Shown here in pieces: positions 16,383 through 24,454 of a DNA stretch of 64,000 nt. Numbering within the stretch: position 1 is the stretch's first letter; every line of letters starts with the position of its first letter. Location: assembly GCA_019636555.1 (NCBI GenBank), contig JAHBXH010000001.1, positions 3,196,928 through 3,260,927 on the forward strand, given 5' to 3'. The notes under the pieces were generated by a model. That model saw nothing but the letters and a program-made list of their open reading frames with translations, did not search any database and was not told the origin of the DNA. The stretch is from Phycisphaeraceae bacterium. GTDB taxonomy: Bacteria > Planctomycetota > Phycisphaerae > Phycisphaerales > UBA1924. Position numbers and translations under genes: made by a program.

Positions 16383-17240
16383 ATGAATCGGAGAATCGGG
16401 CTGGCTTTGTTGGTGACGTGTGGCGCGGCGGCGTGTGCGAATGGGGACGAACGGCAAAGCGGGTCGATTGATCTGAGTGCCGCGGCGTTGAGTTCGATGA
16501 CGGTTGCCGAACCGGAATCGCAGCCCTCGCAGGCGCTGACGGTGGACGGGAAGCCGTGGAAGTTCGTGATCGCGCCGTACTTGTGGATTCCCGCGCAGCA
16601 CGGCACGATCGGGATCCGGCGACTGAACGCGAATGTGTCGATGACGGTGGGCGACACGTGGAACGCGCTCTGGGACAACTTCCGGTTTGCCGGGTGCCTG
16701 CACATGGAGGCCGTGAAGGATCGCTGGTCGATCTTCGGCGACGTGATGTACATGCACCTGGGGAACGATGTCAAGGGGCTGCCGGTCAACGTGGACTACA
16801 AGCAGGGGATCTTTGAGCTTGGCGGTTCGTACGCGATCCATGACGGGCCGTTGCCGGGCGCGGCGGCGGACTCGACGGTTCGGGTGCGGATCGAGCCGCT
16901 TGTGGGAGTGCGGCTCTGGTACCTCGATGCGACGATCCAGACTCCGATCGGCTCGCGCGGCGTCGACGAGACGTGGGTGGACGGATTCGGGGGCATCCGC
17001 GGAGAGTTGGCGTTCAACGAGACTTTTTCGTTGACCGGCCGGGTTGATATCGGGGCGGGGATGTCGGACATGACGTGGAACGCGCTGACGATGGTGAACG
17101 TGAACCTGAACGAGCACTGGGCGATATTCGCGGGCTGGCGCTGGCTGAGCGACAACTACAGCAAGGGGAGCGGCGCGGACCGCTTCGCGTACGACATGAT
17201 GTTCAACGGACCGTTCGCGGGGGTGAAGATCACGTTCTAG
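16383..17240 (+). CDS. Outer-membrane beta-barrel protein
   Basis: 285 residues with an N-terminal signal. From about residue 55 alternating hydrophobic strands with aromatic ends ('WKFVIAPYLWIPA', 'SIFGDVMYMHLG', 'IEPLVGVRLWYLDATI', 'WAIFAGWRWLSDNY') are typical of an 8-14-stranded barrel, and the protein ends in '...GPFAGVKITF' with C-terminal Phe, the BAM recognition signature. Residues 'GGIRGE' and 'GAGMSDMTW' mark turns. AAGGAG 6 bases upstream fixes the ATG at 16383. Last gene of the co-directional envelope set; substrate unknown. Confidence 0.82.
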   Translation: MNRRIGLALLVTCGAAACANGDERQSGSIDLSAAALSSMTVAEPESQPSQALTVDGKPWKFVIAPYLWIPAQHGTIGIRRLNANVSMTVGDTWNALWDNFRFAGCLHMEAVKDRWSIFGDVMYMHLGNDVKGLPVNVDYKQGIFELGGSYAIHDGPLPGAAADSTVRVRIEPLVGVRLWYLDATIQTPIGSRGVDETWVDGFGGIRGELAFNETFSLTGRVDIGAGMSDMTWNALTMVNVNLNEHWAIFAGWRWLSDNYSKGSGADRFAYDMMFNGPFAGVKITF

Positions 17241-17241
17241 G

Positions 17242-17352
17242 GATTGCGGATTGCGGATTGCGGATTGCGGATTGCGGATTGCGATTGCGGATTGCGGATT
17301 GCGGATTGCGGATTGCGGATTGCGGATTGCGGATTGCGGATTGCGGATTGCG
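17242..17352. repeat. Tandem heptamer array, (GATTGCG)16
   Basis: Sixteen head-to-tail units, fifteen of 7 bases and one (17284-17289) lacking its G, begin one base after the stop codon of the barrel gene. As 7 is not a multiple of 3, both strands stay open in all frames and give spurious repetitive peptides. Related heptamers (ATCCGCT, ATCCGAA) occur at 6690-6712 and 7560-7588. Confidence 0.95.
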
Positions 17353-17370
17353 GGCAGGATGATGTGCGGA

Positions 17371-17430
17371 GGAGATCAACACGGAGGACCACAGAGCACC
17401 ACGGAGAGGACACGGGGAAAGACGGAGAGG
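17371..17430. repeat. ACGGAG-rich relative of the 35-bp repeat
   Basis: Purine-rich stretch with CACGGAGGACCACAGAG, CACCACGGAGAGG and GACGGAGAGG, the inverted form of the repeats at 6732 and 6861. The insertion sequence entered directly at its right end. Confidence 0.6.
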
Positions 17431-17463
17431 TGACCCTGCCCACGACTTTCGGACACCGTTGAA
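17431..17463 (+). repeat. Left terminal inverted repeat of the IS3-family element
   Basis: Begins TGACCC and continues into the 19-base core shared with the right end. Pairs with 18654-18686. Confidence 0.9.
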
Positions 17464-17493
17464 CCTCGGTTATGGTTCGACAGGAGTCCGATT

Positions 17494-17787
17494 ATGGCAC
17501 GCAAGGTGTACACCCGGGAGTTCCGTGAGACCGCCGTCCGGCTGGCGTCGCAGCCGGATGTCTCGGTCGAGAAGGTGGCCAACGAACTCGGCATCACCGG
17601 CTGGACGCTGCGGCGTTGGATGAAGCTCGATCTGCCCGTTCCCGCGCCGACCTCTCAATCTCAGGTTCCCAAAGAGACCGATCTCCAGCAACGCATCCGC
17701 CAGCTCGAAGCCGAGAACAAGCAGCTCCGCATGGAGCGCGACATCCTAAAAAAAGCGACGGCGTTCTTCGCGAACCAGCAGCCGTGA
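17494..17787 (+). CDS. IS3-family transposase OrfA
   Basis: 97 residues. A helix-turn-helix domain (residues 6-50, 'FRETAVRLASQPDVSVEKVANELGI' region ending 'WTLRRWMK') binds the terminal repeats. A leucine-zipper-like coiled coil follows ('LQQRIRQLEAENKQLRMERDILKKA', about 63-88), used for OrfA/OrfAB assembly. The stop codon overlaps the orfB GTG as GTGA. Ribosomes slipping at the A7 run 17748-17754 would continue into orfB and make the OrfAB transposase. Confidence 0.93.
   Translation: MARKVYTREFRETAVRLASQPDVSVEKVANELGITGWTLRRWMKLDLPVPAPTSQSQVPKETDLQQRIRQLEAENKQLRMERDILKKATAFFANQQP
17748..17754 (+). promoter_or_regulatory. Probable -1 programmed frameshift site (A AAA AAA)
   Basis: In the orfA frame the codons are CTA AAA AAA GCG, giving the slippery heptamer A-AAA-AAA. 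orfB lies in the -1 frame and is open upstream past this point, so a -1 slip fuses the two proteins, as is standard in the IS3 family. Confidence 0.8.
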
Positions 17788-18647
17788 AGTACGCCTTCAT
17801 CCGCGATCATCTCGCCGGCCTCTACCCGGTCCGAGTCTGCTGCTCGGCGCTGCGAGTCAGCCGCTCCGGGTACTACGCCGCGCAAGATCGCGGCGATTCT
17901 CCGCGTCGGCAGCGGCATCAACTGCTTACCCGTCAGGTCCGTCTCGTGCACGAAGAGACGCGGCAGGCCTACGGAAGCCCGCGTCTGTGCCGCGAGCTGC
18001 GGAGAAGAGGCATCCCGATCTGCCGCAACACCGCCGCGGCCATCATGCGTGAATCGGGCCTGCGTTCCAGGCGTTCTCGACGCTTCCGTCCTCGCACGAC
18101 CGATTCGTCGCGGACGGTGGCGCCAGCTTCGAACCTGCTGCGGCATCTGCCGTCGCCGGACAGACCCGGCCTGATCTGGGTCGCCGACATCACCTACATC
18201 CGGACCGAGAGCGGCTTCGTCTACCTGGCGGCGGTGATGGACCTGTGCTCACGCCGCATCGTCGGTTGGACGCTGGGCGATTCGCTTCGTCCGCGGCTGG
18301 CCGAGCACGCGCTGCACGCGGCAATCGCCTTGTGCCGCCCGCTCCGCGGGCTCGTGCACCACTCCGATCGCGGCATCCAGTATGACAGCGCGAGCTACCG
18401 CACGCTGCTCGACCGTCACGGGATCATCCAGAGCATGAGCCGCAGGGGAGACTGCTACGACAACGCCGCGATGGAATCGTTCTTCGCCACACTCAAATCA
18501 GAATTGATCGGAGAGACCGTGTTCAAAGACCAGCAACACGCCCGCGATGCGATCTTCCGGTTCATCGAAGGCTTCTACAACAACCACCGCCTGCACAGCG
18601 GCATCGGCTATCGATCACCCGTTCAGGCCGAGGCCGCTACCGTCTAA
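17784..18647 (+). CDS. IS3-family transposase OrfB (DDE integrase domain)
   Basis: 287 residues counted from the GTG that overlaps the orfA stop; probably made mainly as an OrfAB fusion. An HTH_21-type helical region (about 35-95, 'YGSPRLCRELRRRGI') precedes the rve catalytic core. Catalytic residues are Asp in 'WVADITYI', Asp in 'HHSDRGIQY' and Glu in 'CYDNAAMESFF', the D-D-35-E array. The tail 'FYNNHRLHSGIGYRSP' is the usual family ending. No stop or frameshift interrupts it. Confidence 0.94.
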   Translation: MKYAFIRDHLAGLYPVRVCCSALRVSRSGYYAAQDRGDSPRRQRHQLLTRQVRLVHEETRQAYGSPRLCRELRRRGIPICRNTAAAIMRESGLRSRRSRRFRPRTTDSSRTVAPASNLLRHLPSPDRPGLIWVADITYIRTESGFVYLAAVMDLCSRRIVGWTLGDSLRPRLAEHALHAAIALCRPLRGLVHHSDRGIQYDSASYRTLLDRHGIIQSMSRRGDCYDNAAMESFFATLKSELIGETVFKDQQHARDAIFRFIEGFYNNHRLHSGIGYRSPVQAEAATV

Positions 18648-18653
18648 CGCTCA

Positions 18654-18686
18654 TTCACCACTGTCCGAAAGTCGTGGGCAAGACCA
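18654..18686 (-). repeat. Right terminal inverted repeat of the IS3-family element
   Basis: Read on the minus strand it begins TGGTCT and continues into the same 19-base core as the left end. AGG follows immediately outside. Confidence 0.9.
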
Positions 18687-18832
18687 AGGATTGGGTTTGA
18701 GATTTGTGGATGCGGAATGACGCGCCCTATAGCTTGAGAATGTGAAGATTCTGTGCGTAGGCCCGGGCGCATTTGCCTGATTGGGCGGACGCGAATTTGG
18801 CGGGGCTATTGTGCGCCCCGGAGGATTCCACA

Positions 18833-19981
18833 ATGGCAACTGCAACAAAGACAAAGTCCCGTTCCGCTCGCAAGCCTTCGGTGCGATTTGCCGCGGCACC
18901 GCTTCCGACTTCACCGATCGCGGTCGCCGGATACGCGGCGCGATCGGCGAACGCGCCCTTGGGTGATTTCTCGTTCGAGCGGCGCGTGCCGGGACCGAAG
19001 GATGTGCAGATCGAGATCCTGTACTGCGGCGTGTGCCACTCCGATTTGCACACCGCGCGCAACGAATGGAAGATGACGCAGTATCCGTGCGTGCCGGGTC
19101 ACGAGATCGTCGGCCGCGTGCTGTCGGTCGGGAAGGCTGTGAAGAAGTTCAAGCCGGGGCAGATGGTGGGCGTGGGGTGCATGGTGGATTCGTGCCGCAA
19201 GTGTCCGAACTGCAAGCACGGGGACGAGCAGTACTGCGACAACGAGATCATCTTCACGTACAACAGCATCGATCACAAGGCGCCCACCGGATCGGCGCCG
19301 GGGACGCAGACGTACGGCGGGTACTCGACGCAGATCGTGGTCGATCAGGACTTTGTGCTGACGATTCCGAAGGGGCTCGATCCGGCGGCTGCCGCGCCTT
19401 TGCTGTGCGCCGGGATCACGACGTATTCGCCGCTTCGCCACTGGAAGGTGAAGAAGGGGCAGAAGGTCGGCATCGTCGGGCTGGGCGGGCTCGGGCACAT
19501 GGGCGTGAAGCTGGCGCGGGCGATGGGCGCGAAGGTGGTGCTGTTCACGACGTCGCCGAGCAAGGTGGCGGACGGCAAGCGGCTGGGTGCGCACGAGGTG
19601 GTCATCTCGAAAAACCCGGAAGAGATGGCGAAGCACGCGAACTCGTTTGATTTCATTCTGAACACGGTCGCGGCGTCGCACGACCTCGATCAGTACATCT
19701 CGCTGCTGCGGCGGGACGGGACGATGTGCCTGGTCGGAGCGCCGGAACACCCCCACCCCTCGCCGACGGTGTTCAACCTGATCTTCAAGCGTCGCGAGAT
19801 CGCGGGGTCGCTGATCGGCGGCATCCGCGAGACGCAGGAGATGTTGAACTTCTGCGCGAAGCACAAGATCGTGAGCGACATCGAGATCATCCCGATGCAG
19901 AAGATCAACGAGGCTTACGAGCGGATGTTGAAGAACGATGTGAAGTACCGGTTTGTGGTGGATATGGGGTCGCTGAAGTAG
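18833..19981 (+). CDS. Zinc-dependent NAD(P) alcohol dehydrogenase (cinnamyl/YahK-type)
   Basis: 382 residues. A ~50-residue N-terminal extension rich in Ala/Ser/Arg precedes the MDR catalytic domain. Catalytic zinc ligands are in 'CGVCHSDLH' and 'GHE'; the structural zinc site is 'CRKCPNCKHGDEQYC', all four Cys present. The Rossmann motif 'GIVGLGGLGHMGVKLA' binds the cofactor, and the downstream 'FTTSPSK' instead of an acidic residue points to NADP(H). The family reduces aldehydes to alcohols (YahK, cinnamyl alcohol dehydrogenase). A frame upstream of the ATG at 18833 is open but non-coding in character. Followed by a clear terminator. Confidence 0.92.
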   Translation: MATATKTKSRSARKPSVRFAAAPLPTSPIAVAGYAARSANAPLGDFSFERRVPGPKDVQIEILYCGVCHSDLHTARNEWKMTQYPCVPGHEIVGRVLSVGKAVKKFKPGQMVGVGCMVDSCRKCPNCKHGDEQYCDNEIIFTYNSIDHKAPTGSAPGTQTYGGYSTQIVVDQDFVLTIPKGLDPAAAAPLLCAGITTYSPLRHWKVKKGQKVGIVGLGGLGHMGVKLARAMGAKVVLFTTSPSKVADGKRLGAHEVVISKNPEEMAKHANSFDFILNTVAASHDLDQYISLLRRDGTMCLVGAPEHPHPSPTVFNLIFKRREIAGSLIGGIRETQEMLNFCAKHKIVSDIEIIPMQKINEAYERMLKNDVKYRFVVDMGSLK

Positions 19982-19987
19982 GGGCAG

Positions 19988-20018
19988 AAGGCACTGGGCA
20001 TTTGGCACTAGGCATTAG
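19988..20018. repeat. Dispersed 'GGCACTAGGCATTAGG' repeat
   Basis: Runs through GGCACTGGGCA, TTGGCACTA and GGCATTAGG just before the adh terminator. It is the inverse of the element at 701-740 and matches 32340-32375. The remainder of 19982-20292 holds the terminator and no gene. Confidence 0.6.
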
Positions 20019-20026
20019 GAAGAGAA

Positions 20027-20056
20027 AGGCCCCGCGATGTGCGGGGCCTTTGTTTT
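20027..20056 (+). terminator. Intrinsic terminator of the alcohol dehydrogenase gene
   Basis: AGGCCCCGC and GCGGGGCCT arms around a 5-base loop, followed by TTGTTTT. Confidence 0.85.
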
Positions 20057-20292
20057 GGAGAGACGGACAAAGGGATTGGCTCGAAGGCGAGCTCGGCGGG
20101 TCGATAACTTGCGGGAGACCTTGGCCGAGTGGAATGGGCTTGGCGATCGTCGCAGAGTTTGGGGCGAGCCAGCGCAGCGACAGAAATTGCTGCGGTGCAA
20201 CTTTGGTGGTAATCCGTTCGCGGGAACTTGTTGCGGGTTTCAATGCATGCGTTTTTCTTTGCACGTTCGTGGGCGTCCGGTATCTTTATGGA

Positions 20293-22992
20293 ATGATCAA
20301 TCGCTGTGTGGGTACTGCTTTTCTTTCGCTGATGACGCTCGTGGGCGTGACGCATGCGGAGCCTTGTGTGCCGCGGTGGCTGCCGGGGAGCGGCGCGCCG
20401 GGCGTGGACGGTGCGGTCTACACGTCGACAATGTGGGACCCGGACGGCGCGGGCCCGGCGGGGCCGGTGCTGGTGATCGGCGGCGAGTTTGAATATGTCG
20501 GGGCAACACTCTGCCGCAATGTTGCGACGTTCGATCCGCAGACGGGGGTGTGGGCGCCTGTGGGAAGCGGCGTCAACGGGTCGGTCTCGGCGCTCGCTGT
20601 GCAGAACGGGATGCTGATCGCGGGCGGCGGGTTCACCGAAGCCGGCGGGGTGAGCGCGCTGGGGCTTGCGAAGTGGAACGGAACGTCGTGGTCGGCGTTC
20701 AGCGGATGGTCGGGCACGTATGCGAACGTGGAGGCGCTGCTCGTCACTCCCCAGAATCAACTGATCGTGGGCGGGAACTTCACGACCACGAGCGGCTTGC
20801 CGGGTAATTCGATCGCTCGCTGGAGCGGAACGAGCTGGTCCACATACGGGTCCGGATTCGGCGTGACGTCGTTGTTCGCACCGCACGCGGACGTGAACTC
20901 CCTCCTTCTCAACAGCAGCGGCGAGATCGTCGCGGGCGGGACCTTCGATCTCGCGAACGGCGCATCAATCAAGTGCGTCGCTCGTTGGACCGGCGGCACG
21001 TGGGCGGCGCTCGGGTCGGGGCTTGACATGACTGTTAGAGACATGGTGCTGCAGCCGAACGGCGAGATCGTCGCGGTGGGTGTTTTCCAGAATTCTGGAG
21101 CAACTCCCGTTTCGGGAATCGCCCGATGGAACGGCACATCGTGGAGTTCGCTCGGATCCGGGCTTGGCGGCGAAGGGAGCTCGGCGGCAGGTGTTGATCT
21201 GCTCCCACTTGCAAACGGCAATCTTGTCGTCAGCGGAAAGTTCAAGACCGCGGGCGGCATTGCGAGCCCGGGGATTGCGGTCTGGAATGGATCGACCTGG
21301 TCTGCGTTGGGGGGCGGTTTTGCGGGCGGAACCAATTGGGTGGTTTCGACGACGGCCCAACTTCCAAACGGCGATCTCATGACGGGCGGCCGCTTCGTGA
21401 CTGCGGACGGAAGAACCGCGGCGGGTCTTGCTCGGTGGAATGGTGCGGAGTGGAACGCAATCGCATCGGGGAGTGATTCCGAAATCACGGCTCTGGCTGT
21501 CGCGCCGAACGGCGATGTGTACGCGGGCGGGACGTTCACAATGATGAACGGTGTTCTGGCGAATTCGATCGCGCGCTGGGATGGCACGAACTGGCACCCG
21601 CTCTCGACGGGCATGGGGACGACGACGAGCTTGCCGCCGTCGATTCTCGCGCTGGCGGTGGCGGCAAACGGCGACGTGATCGCGGGCGGAGTGTTCGATA
21701 GCGCGGGGGGAGTCCCGACTCTCAATATCGCGCGCTGGAACGGAAGTACGTGGTCGCCGATCGGGAGCGGGCTGATCAAGAAGGTGAACGCGCTGATCGA
21801 ATTGCCGAACGGCCACATTGTGGCGGGTGGAAGCTTCACGCCAAGCGGAACGACGACGCCGCGCTGCGCGATGGAGTGGAACGGCGCGAGCTGGACGTAT
21901 ATGGGATCGGAGCTGAACAATTTGCCGTTTGCGTTCGTGGTGATGCCCAACGGGGATTTGATTGCGGGCGGAATGTTCGCGGTGCCGAATGCGGTCAAGA
22001 TGCTGGCGCGATGGAACGGAACTGCCTGGGAGAATTACGCCGGGAGCGTGCTGCACTGGATTCATGGGATGGCTCTCGCCCCGAACGGTGATCTCATCGT
22101 GGGCGGCACGTTCACGCGGGTCGGCACACCTTCGATTCCGGCGGCGTCGATTGCACGCTGGAACGGGACCCAGTGGAGCACGATGGGCTCGGGGATGGCG
22201 ATGACCGGAGGCGCGGATGTCGAGGCGGTCGCGGTGTTACCAAGTGGGGACGTCGTTGCGGCGGGAAGGTTCACGAGCGCCGGTGGCGTCGCGGTAAGCA
22301 ACATCGCGCGTTGGGACGGCAGCACCTGGTCGGCGCTCGACGGCGGCATCAACGATCGTGGCCGAGCCTTTGCCGTGTTGCCGCAAGGCGGGTTCATGGC
22401 TGGCGGGAATTTCTCACTCGCGGCCGGAAAGCCCTCGAAGGGGCTTGCCCAGTGGACGGATGCGCGGACGCCGGAGTTTTTGCAGGATCCCGTTGCTGAA
22501 CATGTGTGCGGCCTGGGAACCGCGGCCTTCTCGGTTCAACTCGAAGAGCCAAACGACGGGCTTGCGGTGCGCTGGCAGCTTGAAACTGCGTCGGGGTCGG
22601 GGAGCTTTGTGGACCTTGCGGAAGGCCCGATTCCGGAATCGGGAGGCGCCGTGGCCGCTCTCTCGGCGCTTTCGGCGTACGAATCTTCGCTGCAGATAAG
22701 CGACTCGACGGGCCTGTTGAATGAGCGTCGGGTTCGGGCCGTGGTCTCGAATTCCTGCGGCGAGGTTGCCGGCACGGCCGCCGCCCTCTTGGTGTGTTCC
22801 TCCGACTTGCAATGCGACGGATTGGTTGACGACGCGGACTTTGTTCTGTTTGTCGAGGCGTACAACCTGTTGCTGTGCGATGACCCGGGTATGTCTGCCG
22901 GCTGTGCGGCCGATTTGAACCGCGACACAGTTGTGGATGATTCCGACTTTGTGCTGTTTGTGGCGGCTTATGACCAGCTGGAATGCCCGTAA
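20293..22992 (+). CDS. Secreted 13-repeat beta-propeller-like protein with dockerin-like tail
   Basis: 899 residues with a signal peptide ('CVGTAFLSLMTLVGVTHA'). Residues about 30-730 consist of some 13 repeats of 45-60 residues, each with 'ALAV.PNGDLIAGG.F..AGG' and 'IARWNGTSWS.LGSG'. Such delta-60/kelch-like repeats fold as blades. A non-repeat Ig-like segment (about 735-830) is followed by two dockerin-like calcium loops in the last 65 residues ('DGLVDDADFVLF' and 'DTVVDDSDFVLF'), ending '...LECP'. The tail is nearly the same as that of the protein at 5130-6488, so both may use the same anchoring machinery. Upstream open frame is non-coding; ATG 20293 starts the signal peptide. Confidence 0.85.
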   Translation: MINRCVGTAFLSLMTLVGVTHAEPCVPRWLPGSGAPGVDGAVYTSTMWDPDGAGPAGPVLVIGGEFEYVGATLCRNVATFDPQTGVWAPVGSGVNGSVSALAVQNGMLIAGGGFTEAGGVSALGLAKWNGTSWSAFSGWSGTYANVEALLVTPQNQLIVGGNFTTTSGLPGNSIARWSGTSWSTYGSGFGVTSLFAPHADVNSLLLNSSGEIVAGGTFDLANGASIKCVARWTGGTWAALGSGLDMTVRDMVLQPNGEIVAVGVFQNSGATPVSGIARWNGTSWSSLGSGLGGEGSSAAGVDLLPLANGNLVVSGKFKTAGGIASPGIAVWNGSTWSALGGGFAGGTNWVVSTTAQLPNGDLMTGGRFVTADGRTAAGLARWNGAEWNAIASGSDSEITALAVAPNGDVYAGGTFTMMNGVLANSIARWDGTNWHPLSTGMGTTTSLPPSILALAVAANGDVIAGGVFDSAGGVPTLNIARWNGSTWSPIGSGLIKKVNALIELPNGHIVAGGSFTPSGTTTPRCAMEWNGASWTYMGSELNNLPFAFVVMPNGDLIAGGMFAVPNAVKMLARWNGTAWENYAGSVLHWIHGMALAPNGDLIVGGTFTRVGTPSIPAASIARWNGTQWSTMGSGMAMTGGADVEAVAVLPSGDVVAAGRFTSAGGVAVSNIARWDGSTWSALDGGINDRGRAFAVLPQGGFMAGGNFSLAAGKPSKGLAQWTDARTPEFLQDPVAEHVCGLGTAAFSVQLEEPNDGLAVRWQLETASGSGSFVDLAEGPIPESGGAVAALSALSAYESSLQISDSTGLLNERRVRAVVSNSCGEVAGTAAALLVCSSDLQCDGLVDDADFVLFVEAYNLLLCDDPGMSAGCAADLNRDTVVDDSDFVLFVAAYDQLECP

Positions 22993-23075
22993 CGGGGAAT
23001 ACGGCGGCCGAATCTGAGGTTGTTTGGGAAGCGAAAGAAGAGCGCCAAGACCACGCGGCGCGACAGGACGATGTG

Positions 23076-23104
23076 AAGCCCCGCGAAGGCGGGGCTTTTT
23101 TGTC
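23076..23104 (+). terminator. Intrinsic terminator after the 13-repeat protein gene
   Basis: AAGCCCCGC / GCGGGGCTT arms, GAAG-type loop and a run of six T. Confidence 0.88.
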
Positions 23105-23136
23105 CTGATGGCGGCGGACTCCTTTGACAAAAGCAT

Positions 23137-23604
23137 TCAGTCTGAAAGCTGCTTCAATTGTCTTTGCAGCCAGACGGCGAACCGAACGGAGACTCGTTCT
23201 GGGCGTTGCATCATGCCCCGGGAATGCTCGTGATCCCAGAATACGACGGGACAGTCGCCGTCCTTGATCGCGGCTGTATCCAAACAGAAGTGATTCCCCG
23301 CACCATCGCCCATGACGGGGATCAAAGTCGAACGCATGGGAGGCTCGGCATTCACGCTCTCAAAGACCATGTTTTCAAGCACGGACGTTGCGCGCGTCGC
23401 GTCGGGGCCGAGTCCGTAGAGGATGTCGGAGCCGAGATACGCGAAGCCAATCTCAGAGAGAAATGTCTTGTAGCTGACCGGGAGCGGTCGGTTCGCGATC
23501 TTTCGAAAATACTTTATCTCGTGCTCGCTCGCACCTCGGTGAGTTTCTACCAAAGGGTGTTCTTTCATCGCTGACAGGACTGTCTTGATTGAAATGCTCG
23601 CCAT
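23137..23604 (-). CDS. SMI1/KNR4 (SUKH) family immunity-like protein
   Basis: 155 residues. The family pattern is visible as an N-terminal acidic helix, 'LPVSYKTFLSEIGFAYLG' (residues about 42-58) and 'LIPVMGDGAGNHFCLDT' followed by 'DCPVVFWDHEH' (about 93-127). SUKH proteins commonly neutralise nuclease toxins of polymorphic or contact-dependent systems, but stand-alone copies also occur. No toxin gene is next to it. Its composition is less GC-rich than the neighbouring genes, and a broken membrane-protein gene lies beside it, which fits a remnant island. Confidence 0.8.
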   Translation of the reverse strand: MASISIKTVLSAMKEHPLVETHRGASEHEIKYFRKIANRPLPVSYKTFLSEIGFAYLGSDILYGLGPDATRATSVLENMVFESVNAEPPMRSTLIPVMGDGAGNHFCLDTAAIKDGDCPVVFWDHEHSRGMMQRPERVSVRFAVWLQRQLKQLSD

Positions 23605-23699
23605 GAATCATCTCCGGCACTTGAGCGAGTGCGGAGGGTACCAAATTCCTCTGGAGAACGGGCACTTGGCAAAACGGAGAGCGACGAAACGAAGTACCG

Positions 23700-23805
23700 G
23701 CACCCCTCCGGGGTGCGATGTCGTTTGGTCGCATGACCGGGGGTGTCGCTCGCCGAAACGGCTCGCTCCACGCCCCGGCTACTGAACGGCAGTCCTCCGG
23801 ACTGC
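23700..23805. repeat. Pair of REP-like palindromes
   Basis: GCACCCC-TCC-GGGGTGC at 23700-23716 and GCAGTCC-TCC-GGACTGC at 23789-23805 share the TCC loop and 7-base arms. The interval 23605-23849 contains no supported gene. Confidence 0.55.
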
Positions 23806-23849
23806 GAAGGCAGAGTGCAAGTTCCGTTCCACGCTCCGATTGAATCGCG

Positions 23850-24316
23850 TCAGATCTTTTGGCTGGAACTCGCCGACCAGTGTTTCTGGGGTTGATCCCA
23901 CAGCGATCTATCGCTCCGTGTCATTATCGCAAACCACGGCAAACCTCCGAAGTCCACCAAGCTGAGAATCAAACCGAGCGCTGCTGTTCCGGGTGCCCCC
24001 AACCTTGGAACACCGCCGGGATAAGGCTGAGCGTTCCCAACACGGGCAAGGACGAGGTCCACTTGAACCCGTCGAACGACCCATTTCGAATGCGAAAGAT
24101 CCACGGACGAACGATCCCAAGGTAGATGTTGAGCCCGGCGATCACGCCGGCGAGTGAGAGCCACCACGCTCCGGCGAACCACGCGGGGTTCAAAGCTGCA
24201 ACACCCCGAATCAGCGATGCGGCGAATGCCGCCGGAAGCCCGAAGCAAATCAGCGCCCCGATGACCCGTTTGGTCCAGTTGCGCTTGATCGTGGGTGAGG
24301 CGGCGGGGCGGTGCAC
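23850..24316 (-). pseudogene. Frameshifted four-helix membrane protein gene
   Basis: Starting at ATG 24316 the frame encodes a basic N-terminus and helices 'VIGALICFGLPAAFAASLI', 'WFAGAWWLSLAGVIAGLNIYL' (split across two) and 'SLPVLGTLSLIPAVFQGWG', then meets a stop. A second frame continues exactly there with 'APGTAALGLILSLVDFGGLPWFAIM', a natural fourth helix. The junction is the C5 run at 23996-24000 (G5 on the coding strand); one extra G would restore a single protein of about 155 residues. Either the gene is recently inactivated or the assembly dropped a base. No family is recognised. Confidence 0.6.
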
Positions 24317-24454
24317 TGCTCAGAATCCTATTGGGGAAACACGATTCACGGAAGCTGCGCCGCTTCGAGGCGTGCTGTTTTGCAGCAGTGCGCGAAATCC
24401 GTCAAAAGTGAATTCACCTGCGAGCAGGCCGTTGCGACTCGTAGACTGTGCGCG

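Larger units (their letters stand above)
17431..18686 (+). mobile_element. Complete IS3-family insertion sequence (1256 bp)
   Basis: The element starts TG and ends CA. Imperfect terminal inverted repeats (17431-17463 and 18654-18686) share the identical core TGCCCACGACTTTCGGACA (17437-17455 on the left). The trinucleotide AGG lies directly outside both ends (17428-17430 and 18687-18689), consistent with the 3-bp target duplication made by IS3-family elements. Inside are orfA and orfB with a -1 slippery run. All three catalytic acidic residues are present, so it looks intact and possibly active. It is inserted in intergenic repeat DNA and disrupts no gene. Confidence 0.93.

Noticed and set aside
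17242..17352. Heptamer array as a CRISPR array
   Set aside because: Units are contiguous 7-mers without spacers, and no cas gene is in the window.
17237..17462. Repetitive peptides encoded by the heptamer array
   Set aside because: They arise because a 7-base repeat keeps all frames open. No start context or non-repeat domain supports a gene.
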